Notes: generated by a model from the sequence alone, not told the origin. 64,000 bases of DNA from DASUNQ01 sp035536455 (GCA_035536455.1 DATLOC010000053.1:124001-188000), one strand, 5' to 3'. Positions 1-9,192 are shown, counted from the stretch's first letter. Translations and numbers: made by a program.

Positions 1-883
1 TTCCCTCGCTCGGCATGTAGCGCAGCTCGTTGCCGATCCCGAAGTAGCCGCGGCTGTAGCTGTCGATGTGGAAGGTCGTGTCGTAGCTCCGCCCCAGGGT
101 CTGGAAGTAGGCCAGCGAGAGCGAAGCGCCGCGGCGCTCGGAGTAGCCGATGTTGGGGATCAGCAGGCCCGAGCTGCGCTCGCTCTTGGCCGGCCAGAGG
201 AGGTACGGGGTGTAGAGCACCGGCACCTTCTTGATCCGCACCGCCGCGCTGCGCACCCGCGCGTAGCCCTCCATCTCGACCGTCGCCTGGCCGAGCCGGA
301 AGCTCCAGTCCGGGTTCTCGCCGCTGCAGGAGGTGAAGATGCCGTCGGTGACGGTGTAGACGTCCTCGGCGACCTTCGCCACCTCGGCGCCGCTGAAGTA
401 GTACTCGGAGGCGACGTGGGCGGTGGCCTCGGTGAGCTTGCCGGTCTTGGTGTCGAGGTCGAAGGTGGCGGTCTCGCCGGTCAGCCGCCGCGGCCCCTGG
501 TCGACGATGACGTTGCCGGTGGCGGTCACGACCTTGGTCTCGAGATCCAGCTCGGCGCGGTCGGCGGAGAGCTCCATGTCCTGGTACTTGATCTTCACCG
601 CGCCGGAGAGGACGGCGAAGTCCTTGGTCTTGTATTCGAGGTCGGCGGCGCTGCCCGAGGCGCTGCCGCCGCCCTGGTCGTCCGGGAACTTGAGGTCGAA
701 CTCGATGCGGTCGGCGGCCGCGGCGGGGACCGCGGGCTGGGCGGGCTGGGTCGAGGCCGGCGGCACGGCCGGCTCGCCTGTCGTCTCCGGCTCCCCGCTG
801 AGCTCCGGCTTCTGCGGGTCCTGGGCGGCGAGGGGGCCCGCCAGGCAGACGGCGAGCGCGAAGGTGGCGAAGGTTCGGAGCAC
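1..883 (-). CDS. lptD: LPS-assembly protein LptD, N-terminal part (cut by window edge)
   Basis: Outer-membrane LPS insertion protein; the LptD barrel takes LPS from the LptA bridge and delivers it to the cell surface. The frame is open from a GTG at 881-883 to the window edge. The GTG is followed by a short signal peptide (LRTFATFALAVCLAGPLAAQ). Residues about 50-150 form an OstA/LptA-like jellyroll (KDFAVLSGAVKIKYQDMEL, then VVTATGNVIVDQG), and the stretch LYTPYLLWPAKSERSSGLLI is typical of the start of the LptD barrel. The start lies 11 bp after the thiolase stop, so the two are probably co-transcribed. Most of the barrel lies outside the window. Confidence 0.85.
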   Translation of the reverse strand, partial: MLRTFATFALAVCLAGPLAAQDPQKPELSGEPETTGEPAVPPASTQPAQPAVPAAAADRIEFDLKFPDDQGGGSASGSAADLEYKTKDFAVLSGAVKIKYQDMELSADRAELDLETKVVTATGNVIVDQGPRRLTGETATFDLDTKTGKLTEATAHVASEYYFSGAEVAKVAEDVYTVTDGIFTSCSGENPDWSFRLGQATVEMEGYARVRSAAVRIKKVPVLYTPYLLWPAKSERSSGLLIPNIGYSERRGASLSLAYFQTLGRSYDTTFHIDSYSRGYFGIGNELRYMPSEG

Positions 884-894
884 GCAGTGGAAGT

Positions 895-2076
895 CTAGTC
901 GAGCCGCTCCACGATCATCGCCGTCGCCTCGCCGCCGCCGATGCAGATGGCGGCGCAGCCGGTCCTGGCGCCGCGCTCGCGCAGGGCGTGGAGGAGGGTG
1001 ACCAGGATGCGCGCCCCCGAGCTGCCGATCGGGTGGCCGAGGGCCACCGCCCCGCCGCGGACGTTGACCCGCTCGGGGTCGAGCCCGAGGTCGCGGATGA
1101 AGGCGAGCGCCACGACCGCGAAGGCCTCGTTGACCTCCCAGAGGTCGATGTCCGCCGCCTTCATGCCGGCCCGCTCGAGGACCACATTGACCGCCCCGGC
1201 CGGCGCGGTGGTGAACCACTCCGGCTTCTGGGCCAGCGAGGCGTGGGCGACGATGCGCGCCAGCGGCTTCTTCCCCAGCGCCGCGGCGTGGGCGGCTGTA
1301 GTCAGCACCAGGGCGGCGGCGCCGTCGTTGATCTTGCTGGCGTTGCCGGCGGTGACGGTGCCGTCCTTCTGGAAGGCGGGGCGGAGGCTGTCGATCCGCG
1401 ACAGATCCACCTTGAAGGGCTCCTCGTCGCGATCGACCGGGGTGCCCTCCGCTTTCTTGCCGGGAACGGTCACCGGCACGATCTCCTGGGCCGAGAGCCC
1501 ACGCTCGGTGGCCTCGCGGGCGCGGCGGTAGCTCTCGAGGGCGAAGGCGTCCTGCTCTTCGCGCGAGATGGCGTACTCGCGCACGCAGAGCTCGGCGCAG
1601 TTGCCCATGTGGAGGTCGTTGTAGGGGTCCCAGAGGCCGTCGTGGATGACGGAGTCGATGAGCTTGCCGTGCCCGAGCCGCAGGCCCTCGCGCGCCCCGG
1701 GCGCGAGGTAGGGGGCCTGACTCATACTCTCCATGCCGCCGGCGGCGACGACCTGGAAGTCGCCGCAGCGGAGGTCGTTGGCGGCAATCATGACGGCGCG
1801 CATCCCGGAGCCGCAGACTTTGTTGAGGGTGATGGCCCCGGTCGCGGGCGGGCAGCCGGCGCCCAAGGCGGCCTGGCGGGCGGGGGCCTGGCCCTGGCCG
1901 GCGGTGAGGACACAGCCCATGTTGACCTGCTGGACGTCGGCGGGGGTCAGGCCGGCGCGCTCGATGGCGGCGGCGAGGGCGCGGGCGCCCAGGACGTGCG
2001 CGGGAAGGCCCGCGAGCGCCCCCTGAAAGGCGCCGATCGGGGTACGCACGGCGCTCAGGATGACGACGTCGTCCAA
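895..2076 (-). CDS. Acetyl-CoA C-acyltransferase (thiolase)
   Basis: Thiolase II family enzyme, either condensing two acetyl-CoA or cleaving 3-ketoacyl-CoA. It is 393 residues long, normal for the family. The three catalytic residues sit at canonical places: Cys88 in NKVCGSGMRA, His348 in ALGHPIGSSGAR and Cys378 in CIGGGEA. NEAFAV is also present. The start is TTG (2074-2076), chosen because GAGGAA lies just upstream and the next codons match thiolase N-termini (VVILSAVRTPIG). lptD follows 11 bp downstream. Whether it is biosynthetic (PhaA/AtoB) or degradative (FadA) cannot be told from the sequence alone. Confidence 0.93.
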   Translation of the reverse strand: MDDVVILSAVRTPIGAFQGALAGLPAHVLGARALAAAIERAGLTPADVQQVNMGCVLTAGQGQAPARQAALGAGCPPATGAITLNKVCGSGMRAVMIAANDLRCGDFQVVAAGGMESMSQAPYLAPGAREGLRLGHGKLIDSVIHDGLWDPYNDLHMGNCAELCVREYAISREEQDAFALESYRRAREATERGLSAQEIVPVTVPGKKAEGTPVDRDEEPFKVDLSRIDSLRPAFQKDGTVTAGNASKINDGAAALVLTTAAHAAALGKKPLARIVAHASLAQKPEWFTTAPAGAVNVVLERAGMKAADIDLWEVNEAFAVVALAFIRDLGLDPERVNVRGGAVALGHPIGSSGARILVTLLHALRERGARTGCAAICIGGGEATAMIVERLD

Positions 2077-2684
2077 TTGGGGTTCCTCGGTCGGAGTTCG
2101 GAAGTCGGACGGGATCTACGGCCGGCGGGGGAAATCGTAGCACAGGGGTTCCCCCCTCCCACCCGCTTGCTGCGGCTGTTCCGGTGTTGGGTCCCGCAGG
2201 CTCTCCTCCGCGCCGGGCGCTCCTTGGTGTCCGCGCTTCGCGTGCTGGTACAGCGGGGGGTTGCCGGCAAACACGGGGTGGCTCCGGCGCCTCGCACGGT
2301 GGACTGCCAGGGGGAGCGGACGGAGCGCCCGGCGCTCCAGAGACCTGCGGGCCCTAGAACCGACAGTGGAGCCACTTCGATGGACTTGCCCGAGCGCAGC
2401 CGATAGGCGGGGGCCGTCGTCACTTCAGAGTTCCGAGTCATGGCGCCGCGTGATGTGCCGGGCCAGAGGCCCGCGAAAGCGTCGCGTGCCGGTGAAGTCA
2501 CCACCAACGTCCGCGAACGGAGCCGACTTGGCTCTGCCGCCACTACCCGTCCTGACCGGGAACCGCGAAGCGGCGCGACTCTTTCGCGGGCCGGGTGGCC
2601 CGGCATCTCACGCGGCACTATCCGCCCCGCGCGGAAAGGGTGGGCGGGGGGGAAGGAAGGGGGAGCACGTAGAATCCCAGCCCG
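2077..2684. other. About 600 bp with no recognisable gene
   Basis: This stretch separates the divergent thiolase and ruvX genes. It is less GC-biased than its surroundings. Open frames on both strands (for example minus 2055-2618 and plus 2440-2697) give low-complexity Arg/Ser/Pro-rich translations with no family resemblance and no convincing ribosome-binding site. It must hold the promoters of both flanking operons, but I could not pick a clear -35/-10 pair. It does not show the 21-bp periodicity of the arrays elsewhere in the window. Confidence 0.5.
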
Positions 2685-3104
2685 ATGCGCACGCTAGGGG
2701 TCGATTTCGGGGAGAAGCGGGTGGGGTTGGCGATTTCGGACCCGGAGGGGCGGGTGGCGGTGCCGCTGGAGACTTTGGGGCGGACGAGCGACGCAGCGGT
2801 GGTCGGGGCGATTGCTGAGCTGGCGGGGCGGGAGGGGGTGGAGAGGCTGGTGGTGGGCGAGCCGGTGGGGCTCGACGGGGTGCGCGGGGCGGCGGCGGAG
2901 CGGGCGCGGCGGTTCGCCGCCAAGCTCGGCGCCGCGACCGGGCTGCCTTGCGAGATGGTCGACGAAGCCCTAACCAGCGTCGAGGCCGAGTCCCGCCTGC
3001 GGGCCGCCGGGGTCGACCCGCGCCGCCAACCGGGCCGGGTCGACGCCGTAGCCGCCCAGATCCTCCTCCAGGAAGCCCTCGACCGGGCGGCCGCCCGGCC
3101 ATGA
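2685..3104 (+). CDS. ruvX: Putative pre-16S rRNA nuclease / Holliday junction resolvase, YqgF family
   Basis: RNase H-fold nuclease of the YqgF/RuvX family, involved in 16S rRNA 5'-end maturation in E. coli. It has 139 residues, the usual size. The N-terminal MRTLGVDFGEKRVGLAISD carries the first catalytic Asp (residue 7). LVVGEPVGLDG corresponds to the family VVGLPL-DG motif, with an unusual Glu-Pro. MVDEALTS matches the DERLTT motif, and the last Asp is in RVDAVAAQILL. Its TGA overlaps the mltG ATG (ATGA), a common ruvX-mltG arrangement. Confidence 0.92.
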   Translation: MRTLGVDFGEKRVGLAISDPEGRVAVPLETLGRTSDAAVVGAIAELAGREGVERLVVGEPVGLDGVRGAAAERARRFAAKLGAATGLPCEMVDEALTSVEAESRLRAAGVDPRRQPGRVDAVAAQILLQEALDRAAARP

Positions 3105-4204
3105 GCCCGCGGCGCCGGGCCGCCCCGGCCAAGAAAACCAAGGCGCCCCGCAAGAAGATGAAGCCCCGCTTCGCCCTCGGCCTCGGCCTCCTCCTCCTGC
3201 TCGCCGCCGTGCCGGCCACGGCCGTGCTCTGGTCTTGGTGGCGGCTCAACCAGCCCTACCGCGGCTTCCCCGGCAGCGAGAAGACCGTCCTCGTCGAGCC
3301 CGGCATGGGCGCGGCCGAGATCCTCGTCCTCCTCGAGCGTGAGGGGGTGCTGGCCGACGCCCGGCTGGCGCGCGCCTACCTGGTTTACGCCCTCGGCGAT
3401 CCGCCGATCCTGGCCGGCGAGTACCTCTTCGACGAGCCGGCCTCGGCGCCGGCGGTGCTGCGCAAGCTGGTCGAAGGGGACGTCGTCTCGGTGCGGGCGA
3501 CCCTGATCGAGGGGCTGACCCTCGAGGAGAGCGCCCGCGCCCTCGCCGACCGCGGCCTCGGCGGCTACGACGAGCTGGTCGCCGTCATGCGCGACCCGGC
3601 GCCGATCGCCGACCTCGACCCGGAGGCCCCGGACCTCGAGGGCTACCTCTTCCCCGAGACCTACACCTTCGCCAAGGGGACGCCGCCTGCGGAGGTCGTG
3701 CAGACCTTGGTCGACACCTTCCGCGCCCGTTGGCGGGAGGAGGTGGCGCCGCGCGCCGGCGCCGCCGGTCCCGGGAACGTCCGCGAGCTGGTCACCTTGG
3801 CCTCGATCGTCGAGAAGGAGGCCAAGATCCCCGGCGAGCGGCCGACGATCGCCGGCGTCTACAGCAACCGCCTCCAGCGCGGCATCGGCCTCTTCGCCGA
3901 CCCGACGGTGATCTACGCCCTGAAGCGCCAGGGCCGCTGGGACGGCAACCTCCGCCGACGCGACCTGCAGATGGACTCCCCTTACAACACCTACCGCTAC
4001 GCCGGACTCCCCCCCGGCCCGATCTGCTCCCCCGGCCTCGCCAGCCTCCTCGCCGCCGCCCGCCCGTCACCCGTCGACTACCTCTACTTCGTCAGCCGCA
4101 ACGACGGCACCCACGTCTTCGCCGCGACCGCGGCCGAGCACAACGCCAACGTCGAGCGCTGGCAGCGCCGCTTCTGGCGCGAGCGGCGGCCGGCAAGTCG
4201 CTGA
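3101..4204 (+). CDS. mltG: Endolytic murein transglycosylase
   Basis: Inner-membrane lytic transglycosylase that cleaves nascent peptidoglycan strands and sets glycan length. The protein has 367 residues. A basic N-terminus (KKTKAPRKKMK) precedes one membrane segment at about 24-46. A LysM-like region follows, then the YceG catalytic domain with the hallmark LASIVEKEA around Glu238, GVYSNRLQ, and DSPYNTYRY-GLPPGPI-PG near the C-terminus. The ATG was chosen because it overlaps the ruvX stop. Longer in-frame extensions upstream would lie inside ruvX. Confidence 0.95.
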   Translation: MSPRRRAAPAKKTKAPRKKMKPRFALGLGLLLLLAAVPATAVLWSWWRLNQPYRGFPGSEKTVLVEPGMGAAEILVLLEREGVLADARLARAYLVYALGDPPILAGEYLFDEPASAPAVLRKLVEGDVVSVRATLIEGLTLEESARALADRGLGGYDELVAVMRDPAPIADLDPEAPDLEGYLFPETYTFAKGTPPAEVVQTLVDTFRARWREEVAPRAGAAGPGNVRELVTLASIVEKEAKIPGERPTIAGVYSNRLQRGIGLFADPTVIYALKRQGRWDGNLRRRDLQMDSPYNTYRYAGLPPGPICSPGLASLLAAARPSPVDYLYFVSRNDGTHVFAATAAEHNANVERWQRRFWRERRPASR

Positions 4205-4210
4205 CTTGCC
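4192..4210. terminator. Perfect hairpin across the mltG stop codon
   Basis: GGCAAGTC-gct-GACTTGCC is a perfect 8-bp inverted repeat with a 3-base loop; the mltG TGA lies inside it (4202-4204). It has no T-tract, so a simple intrinsic terminator is unlikely. It could stabilise the mltG mRNA end or weakly terminate before the downstream promoter. Confidence 0.35.
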
Positions 4211-4233
4211 AAGGGCTTGACGTGCAAGTCTTG

Positions 4234-4263
4234 TTGACACCGGGGGTTGCCAGGGTGTATCTA
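4234..4263 (+). promoter_or_regulatory. Probable sigma-70-type promoter of the pseudokinase-wecA operon
   Basis: A consensus -35 TTGACA (4234-4239) is followed by TGTATC (4256-4261, spacer 16) or TATCTA (4258-4263, spacer 18). It sits about 95 bp before the next start codon, in a short AT-richer gap. This is the best sigma-70-like site I noticed in the window. Confidence 0.5.
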
Positions 4264-4357
4264 GATCTCACAATTCCCGACACACCGCCGTAGCCCGGAA
4301 GCCGTCCCCCGTGTAGGCCGACGCCGGAACCGGCGAGGGGCCCGCGAAGGAGACGTG

Positions 4358-6325
4358 ATGCAGATCCCGGAAGAGTTTGGTCAGTATCTCCTCCTCAAGA
4401 AGCTCACCGAAGACCCTCTGGGAGAGACGTTCCGCGCCGGCAAGGTGGGGCGCGACGGGCTTGAGCGGGTCGTCCTACTGCGCGTCTTCAACGGCCGCGG
4501 CCTCGACGCCGAGGGCTTCGCCCAGCGGCTCGGCGCGCGGACGCCGGTGCAGCAGGCGCTGCGCAGCCCCAACATCGGCAGCGGCGTCGACGTCGGCCGG
4601 GTGCGCAACTACAGCTACGTCGCCTACGACTACATCTCGGGCAAGAACCTGGCGACCCTCGCCGCGCAGGCGACCAAGGCCCGCCTCCCCATCCCCCCCG
4701 ACCACGCCCTGCTGATCGTCGAGCGCCTGGCGCTTGCCGTCGCCGTCGCCTACGAGAGCCGCGTCGAGGACGAGCGGGTGCTGCACGGCTTCGTCGTGCC
4801 GCACCTGGTCATGGTCTCGAACGAAGGGGAGACGCGTCTCCTCGGCTTCGAGGCCGCCCCCGGGCTGCGCGAGGCCGCGGCGGCCGGCGCCTTCGGGCCG
4901 GAGGTCACCCGCTACCTCGCCCCCGAGGCCCTGACCTCGGCCGCGGTGGCCAAGAACGACGACGTCTGGTCTCTCGCGGCGATCCTCTTCGAGCTGCTGA
5001 CCGGCGAGCCGCTGCCGGCGCCGCCGCCCGGCGGCTACGGTGCGCTCGTCGACGCCGCCACCCTCGCCCAGGAGGGGGGTGCGCTGGCGGCGCCGGTCGC
5101 GGCGCTGCTCAAGAAGAGCCTGGTGCCGCGGGCCGAGCGCGTCGCCGACGTCGTCTCCTGGCACAAGGCGCTGTCGAAGCTGATGATCGACGGCCAGTAC
5201 AGCCCGACGACCTTCAACCTCGCCTTCTTCATGCACAACCTCTTCCGCGACGAGATCGAGCGCGAGGGCCAGGAGCTGCAGGCCGAGCGCAAGCTCGACC
5301 TCTCCGAGCGGGTGGTGCGGGCGGCCCACGCGCCGGCCGCCGCCGCTGCCGCCTTCGACACCCGCGAGCAGACCGGAGTGCGCCAGGCGCCGGTGCGGGA
5401 AGGGACGGGCGTCTTCGCCTACGGCACCGCGGCCGCGGCGCCGAAGCGCTCGAAGGCGCCGCTCTGGATCGGCCTCGCGGCGGCCCTGCTGCTCGCGGCC
5501 GGCGGCGGCGGCTGGCTGCTCTTCGCGCGCGACGCCGGCGGCAAGCCCAAGGCGCGCGAGGCGCGCAACGCAGCGGCACCGCCCGTCCGCCCCAAGGCGG
5601 CCGCCGCGGCCCCGACGCAGGCGCAGATCCAGGCCCAGATCAACGCCATGATCGAGCAGCGCAGCAAGGAGATGGAGGACAAGTACCGGGCGCAGACCGA
5701 CGAGCAGATCCGCGCCCTCCAGAAGCAGCTCGAGGAGAGCCGCCGCGCGGCCGCCTCGGCGTCGCTGGCGCGCGACGAGCGCCCCGCCCCCGCCGCGGCC
5801 AGCGCTCCGCCCGAGCCGAAGCCCGCGGCGCGCACCGCCGCCGTCGATCCGGAGCCGAGCAGGTCGGACGACGCCGACACCCGAGCGGCGGCGCAGGCGC
5901 CGGCACAGCAGCCCGCGGTCCCCGTGCCGGCCGTCGATCGCGGCGGTGCGGCCGCCGCCGACACCACCGCGCCGGCGTCCACCGCCGCCGTGCCCGAGCC
6001 TGCCCCGGCGGCGCCGGAGGTGCGGGTCGGCGACTTGGTGAGCGGCGGCACCGGCGTCATCCCGCCGCAGCGGCTGAGCGATCTGCGGGCGGTCTACCCA
6101 CGCGCCGCCGAGCGCTTCGGCAAAACCGCCACGGTCAGCGTGCGGGTGCTGGTGGACGAGAACGGCAAGGTGACCCAAGCCGAGCGGATCGGCAACAAGG
6201 TCGGCTTCGGCTTCGACGAGGCCGCCGTGGACGCCGCGCGGCGGGTGAACTTCCGCCCCGCCACCAAGGAGGGCGTCCGGGTCAAGATGTGGCATACGCT
6301 GCGCGTCGATTTCAAGCAGCCGTAA
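4358..6325 (+). CDS. Membrane pseudokinase fused to a TonB-like C-terminal domain
   Basis: 655 residues. The first ~290 form a Hanks-type kinase fold: FGQYLLLKKLTEDPLGETFRA at the glycine loop, YLAPEAL as the APE motif and DDVWSLAAILFELLTGEPLP as subdomain IX. Catalytic residues are gone. The ATP lysine position reads VVLLRVF, the HRD loop reads LHGFVVPHL and the DFG position reads GFEA, so it is predicted inactive. One membrane segment lies near 367-389, then a coiled coil at about 420-466 (AQINAMIEQRSKEMEDKYRA), an Ala/Pro-rich linker, and a TonB_C-like domain at about 565-655 (VSVRVLVDENGKVTQAERI, RVNFRPATKEG). The ATG at 4358 was chosen over the GTG three bases upstream because AAGGAG lies 5 nt before it. 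wecA follows 10 bp on. The C-terminal domain is predicted periplasmic. Confidence 0.8.
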   Translation: MQIPEEFGQYLLLKKLTEDPLGETFRAGKVGRDGLERVVLLRVFNGRGLDAEGFAQRLGARTPVQQALRSPNIGSGVDVGRVRNYSYVAYDYISGKNLATLAAQATKARLPIPPDHALLIVERLALAVAVAYESRVEDERVLHGFVVPHLVMVSNEGETRLLGFEAAPGLREAAAAGAFGPEVTRYLAPEALTSAAVAKNDDVWSLAAILFELLTGEPLPAPPPGGYGALVDAATLAQEGGALAAPVAALLKKSLVPRAERVADVVSWHKALSKLMIDGQYSPTTFNLAFFMHNLFRDEIEREGQELQAERKLDLSERVVRAAHAPAAAAAAFDTREQTGVRQAPVREGTGVFAYGTAAAAPKRSKAPLWIGLAAALLLAAGGGGWLLFARDAGGKPKAREARNAAAPPVRPKAAAAAPTQAQIQAQINAMIEQRSKEMEDKYRAQTDEQIRALQKQLEESRRAAASASLARDERPAPAAASAPPEPKPAARTAAVDPEPSRSDDADTRAAAQAPAQQPAVPVPAVDRGGAAAADTTAPASTAAVPEPAPAAPEVRVGDLVSGGTGVIPPQRLSDLRAVYPRAAERFGKTATVSVRVLVDENGKVTQAERIGNKVGFGFDEAAVDAARRVNFRPATKEGVRVKMWHTLRVDFKQP

Positions 6326-6335
6326 CGGGGAGGGC

Positions 6336-7511
6336 ATGCAAGAAGCGCTGATCCTGGCCGGCCTCTCGGCGGCGGTCGCCGGCCTCATCACCAACCTGCT
6401 GGTCCCCTTCGCCGCCAAGGTGGCGGTGGCGATCCGGGCGGTCGACCACCCCGGCGACCGCAAGCTCCAGGGGTGGCCTGTGCCGCGGCTCGGCGGCCTC
6501 GCCATCGTCCTCGGGCTGGGGCTCTCCGCGGGCAGCCTCCTCCTCTCGCGCTGGGCCGAGTGGGGCGCCCAGGTCGGCCGCTCCCAGATCTTCGCCCTCG
6601 CCGTCGCCACCAGCATGGTCTTCCTGGTCGGCCTGGTGGACGACGTCATGGGGGTGAGCACGGCCAAGAAGTTCCTGGTGCAGCTCGCCGCGGCGGCGCT
6701 GATGGTGCGCATCGGCTGGTCGTTCGAGGTGATGCGGCTCCCCGGTCTCGGCCAGATCGAGCTCGGCATGTTCGGCCAGCTCGTCTCGCTGATCTGGATC
6801 GTCGGGGTGACCAACGCCATCAACCTGATCGACGGCCTCGACGGGCTGGCCGGCGGGGTGGTGGCGATCATCGCGGGGAGCCTGCTGACCTACTCGGTGC
6901 TCCTCGGCAACCCGCACACCGTGATCCTGATGGGGGCGGTCGCCGGCGCCTGCCTGGGCTTCCTGCGCCACAACTGGGCGCCGGCCCGCATCTTCATGGG
7001 CGACTCGGGATCGCTGACCCTGGGGTTCCTGCTCGGCGTGATGACCGTCCACTCGACGTTCAAGGCGCCGGCGGCGGTGGCCATCCTGGTGCCGATCCTG
7101 GCGCTCGGCGTGCCGGTGATCGACACGCTGCTGGTTATGGGGGTGCGCTTCCTCGACCGCCCCAAGGGGGCGCACGCCGAGGGCTTCCTGCGCATGTTCC
7201 GCGCCGACCGCAACCACCTCCACCACCTCCTCCAGCACGTGCGCGGCAGCCGCACCAGCGTGGTGGCGACGATCTACGCCGTGGTGATGGGCTCCTGCGC
7301 CGCGGCGCTGCTGGTGGCGGTGAGCGGCGACGCGCTGCTCGGGTTCGTGCTCCTGGCCGTCGAGTTCCTCGCCCTCTTCGGCATCCGCCGCCTGGGCATG
7401 GCCCGCGAAGCCGCCAAGCTCGCCCAGCAGCAACGCGCCGACATCGCCCGCCGCCTCGCCGTCGACGACGACGAAACCGGCGAGGCCGCGGTCCTCCGCT
7501 TCGGGCGCTAG
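6336..7511 (+). CDS. Undecaprenyl-phosphate glycosyl-1-phosphate transferase (WecA/TagO/Rfe type)
   Basis: Polytopic enzyme of the MraY/WecA superfamily that transfers a sugar-1-phosphate (usually GlcNAc-1-P) to undecaprenyl phosphate, starting O-antigen or other surface-glycan synthesis. It has 391 residues and about 11 hydrophobic segments. Family motifs are VPRLGGLAI, FLVGLVDDVMG (the DD motif), NAINLIDGLDGLAGG, FMGDSGS and the cytoplasmic histidine loop RADRNHLHHLL. GGGGAGG sits 5 nt before the ATG. It follows the pseudokinase by 10 bp, so the two are likely one operon. Confidence 0.9.
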   Translation: MQEALILAGLSAAVAGLITNLLVPFAAKVAVAIRAVDHPGDRKLQGWPVPRLGGLAIVLGLGLSAGSLLLSRWAEWGAQVGRSQIFALAVATSMVFLVGLVDDVMGVSTAKKFLVQLAAAALMVRIGWSFEVMRLPGLGQIELGMFGQLVSLIWIVGVTNAINLIDGLDGLAGGVVAIIAGSLLTYSVLLGNPHTVILMGAVAGACLGFLRHNWAPARIFMGDSGSLTLGFLLGVMTVHSTFKAPAAVAILVPILALGVPVIDTLLVMGVRFLDRPKGAHAEGFLRMFRADRNHLHHLLQHVRGSRTSVVATIYAVVMGSCAAALLVAVSGDALLGFVLLAVEFLALFGIRRLGMAREAAKLAQQQRADIARRLAVDDDETGEAAVLRFGR

Positions 7512-7527
7512 CCCGATTCAGCCTCGT

Positions 7528-9192
7528 CTACGTCTGCAGCACGCCCGTCTTGAACTCCGGGATCTCCGGGTTGTTGGCGACGGCGGCCAAGGAGCGGGTG
7601 AGGACGTCGCGGGTCTCGGCGGGGTCGAGGAGGGCGTCGACCCAGAGGCGGGCGGCGGCGTAGCGGGGGTCCATGGCGCCGGCGTAGCGAGCCTGGATCT
7701 CGGAGAGGCGCCGCGCTTTCTCCTCCTCGGAGACGTCGTCGCCGCGGTTCTTGAGCTGGATGCCGAGGAGCGTCTTGCTCGCCTGCTCCCCGCCCATGAC
7801 CGCGATCGCCGCCGACGGCCAGGCGTAGAGGAAGCGCGGGCCGTAGGCCTTGCCGCACATCGCGTAGTTGCCGGCGCCGTAGGAGTTGCCGACGAAGAGC
7901 GTCAGCTTCGGCACCGTCGAGTTGGCGACCGCGTTCACCATCTTGGCGCCGTCCTTGATGATGCCGCCGCGCTCGGCGCGGCTCCCCACCATGAAGCCGG
8001 TCACGTCCTGCAGGAAGAGCAGCGGCAGCTTCTTCTGGTTGCACAGCTCGACGAAGCGCGCCCCCTTGTCGGCCGAGTCGGAGTAGATGACGCCGCCGAT
8101 CTGCAGCTCCTTGTCCGACTCGCCGGTGCCGGTGCGCCGGGCCACGATCGAGCGCTGGTTGGCGACGATCCCCACCGCCCAGCCGCCGATCCAGCCGGTG
8201 CCGCAGACCAGAGTCCGGCCGTAGGTCGCCTTGTACTCGTCGAGCTCGCTGCCGTCGAGGAGGCGCGCCAGCAGCTCGAGGGTGTCGTAGGGGCGCGCGC
8301 GGTCCACCGGCACGATGCCGTACAGCTCCTCGGCCGGGTAGAGCGGCGGGCGAGGCTCCCGCCGCGCGAAGGGCGCCGTCTCGCCGCCGGCGAGCTGGGC
8401 GAACTGGCTGCGGATCTTCGCGAGACAAGCGGCGTCGTCCGGGTGGCGGTGGTCCACGACCCCCGAGACGTCGCACTGCACGACCGCGCCGCCCAGCTCC
8501 TCGTTCTCGACCTTCTCGCCGATCGCCGCCCGCACCAGGTGCGAGCCGGCGAGGAAGATCGAGCCGGTCCCCTCGACGATGTGCGACTCGTCGCTCATGA
8601 TCGGCAGGTAGGCGCCGCCGGCGACGCAGGAGCCCATGATGGCGGCCATCTGGAAGACCCCTTCGGCCGACAGCCGCGCGTTGTTGAAGAAGATCCGCCC
8701 GTAGTGCTCGCGGTCGGGGAAGATCTCGTCCTGCATCGGCAGGAAGACCCCGGCCGAGTCCACCAGGTAGACGATCGGCAGCCGGTTCTCGAGCGCCATC
8801 TCCTGGAGGCGCAAGACCTTCTTGATGCCGAGAGGGAACTTGGCGCCGGCCTTGACCGTGGCGTCGTCGGCCACCACCAGCACGTCGCGGCCGTGGATCG
8901 CGCCGATCCCCGCCACCACCCCCGCGGCGGGCGCGCCGCCGTGCTCCTCGTAGAGGCCGTGCGCGGCCCACAGGCCCAGCTCGAGGAAGGGCGCGCCGGG
9001 GTCGCAGAGCGCCGCCACCCGCTCGCGCGCCGTCATCTTGCCCTGCGCGCGCTGCCGCTGCTGCCCCTTCTCGCCGCCGCCGAGCATGAGGCGCGACTCC
9101 TCCTCGCGCAGCCGCGCCACGGCCTCGCGCCAGTGCGCGGCGCGGCGGCGGAAGGCGTCGTCCTGCTGCAGCCGGCTCTCGAGGACGGTCAC
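7528..9192 (-). CDS. Acyl-CoA carboxylase carboxyltransferase (beta) subunit, MccB/PccB type
   Basis: Carboxyltransferase that moves CO2 from biotin to an acyl-CoA. It has 554 residues, as in methylcrotonyl-CoA carboxylase beta subunits. The stretches VDSAGVFLPMQDEIFPDREH and MGSCVAGGAYLPIMSDE resemble the methylcrotonyl-CoA group more than AccD or propionyl-CoA enzymes. The C-terminal half has the second crotonase fold with VGNSYGAGNYAMCGKAYGPR. The start is GTG (9190-9192). No biotin carboxylase or biotin carrier is in the window, so its partner must be elsewhere. It converges on the WecA-type gene with a 16-bp gap. Confidence 0.88.
   Translation of the reverse strand: MTVLESRLQQDDAFRRRAAHWREAVARLREEESRLMLGGGEKGQQRQRAQGKMTARERVAALCDPGAPFLELGLWAAHGLYEEHGGAPAAGVVAGIGAIHGRDVLVVADDATVKAGAKFPLGIKKVLRLQEMALENRLPIVYLVDSAGVFLPMQDEIFPDREHYGRIFFNNARLSAEGVFQMAAIMGSCVAGGAYLPIMSDESHIVEGTGSIFLAGSHLVRAAIGEKVENEELGGAVVQCDVSGVVDHRHPDDAACLAKIRSQFAQLAGGETAPFARREPRPPLYPAEELYGIVPVDRARPYDTLELLARLLDGSELDEYKATYGRTLVCGTGWIGGWAVGIVANQRSIVARRTGTGESDKELQIGGVIYSDSADKGARFVELCNQKKLPLLFLQDVTGFMVGSRAERGGIIKDGAKMVNAVANSTVPKLTLFVGNSYGAGNYAMCGKAYGPRFLYAWPSAAIAVMGGEQASKTLLGIQLKNRGDDVSEEEKARRLSEIQARYAGAMDPRYAAARLWVDALLDPAETRDVLTRSLAAVANNPEIPEFKTGVLQT

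Noticed and set aside
2055..2618. A 187-residue minus-strand open frame upstream of the thiolase
   Set aside because: It overlaps the thiolase start, has Arg/Ser/Pro-rich low-complexity sequence and no ribosome-binding site.
4475..6871. A 798-residue minus-strand open frame opposite the pseudokinase gene
   Set aside because: It is antisense to a gene with clear domains, spans two plus-strand genes, and has the repetitive Arg/Gly/His composition of high-GC shadow frames.
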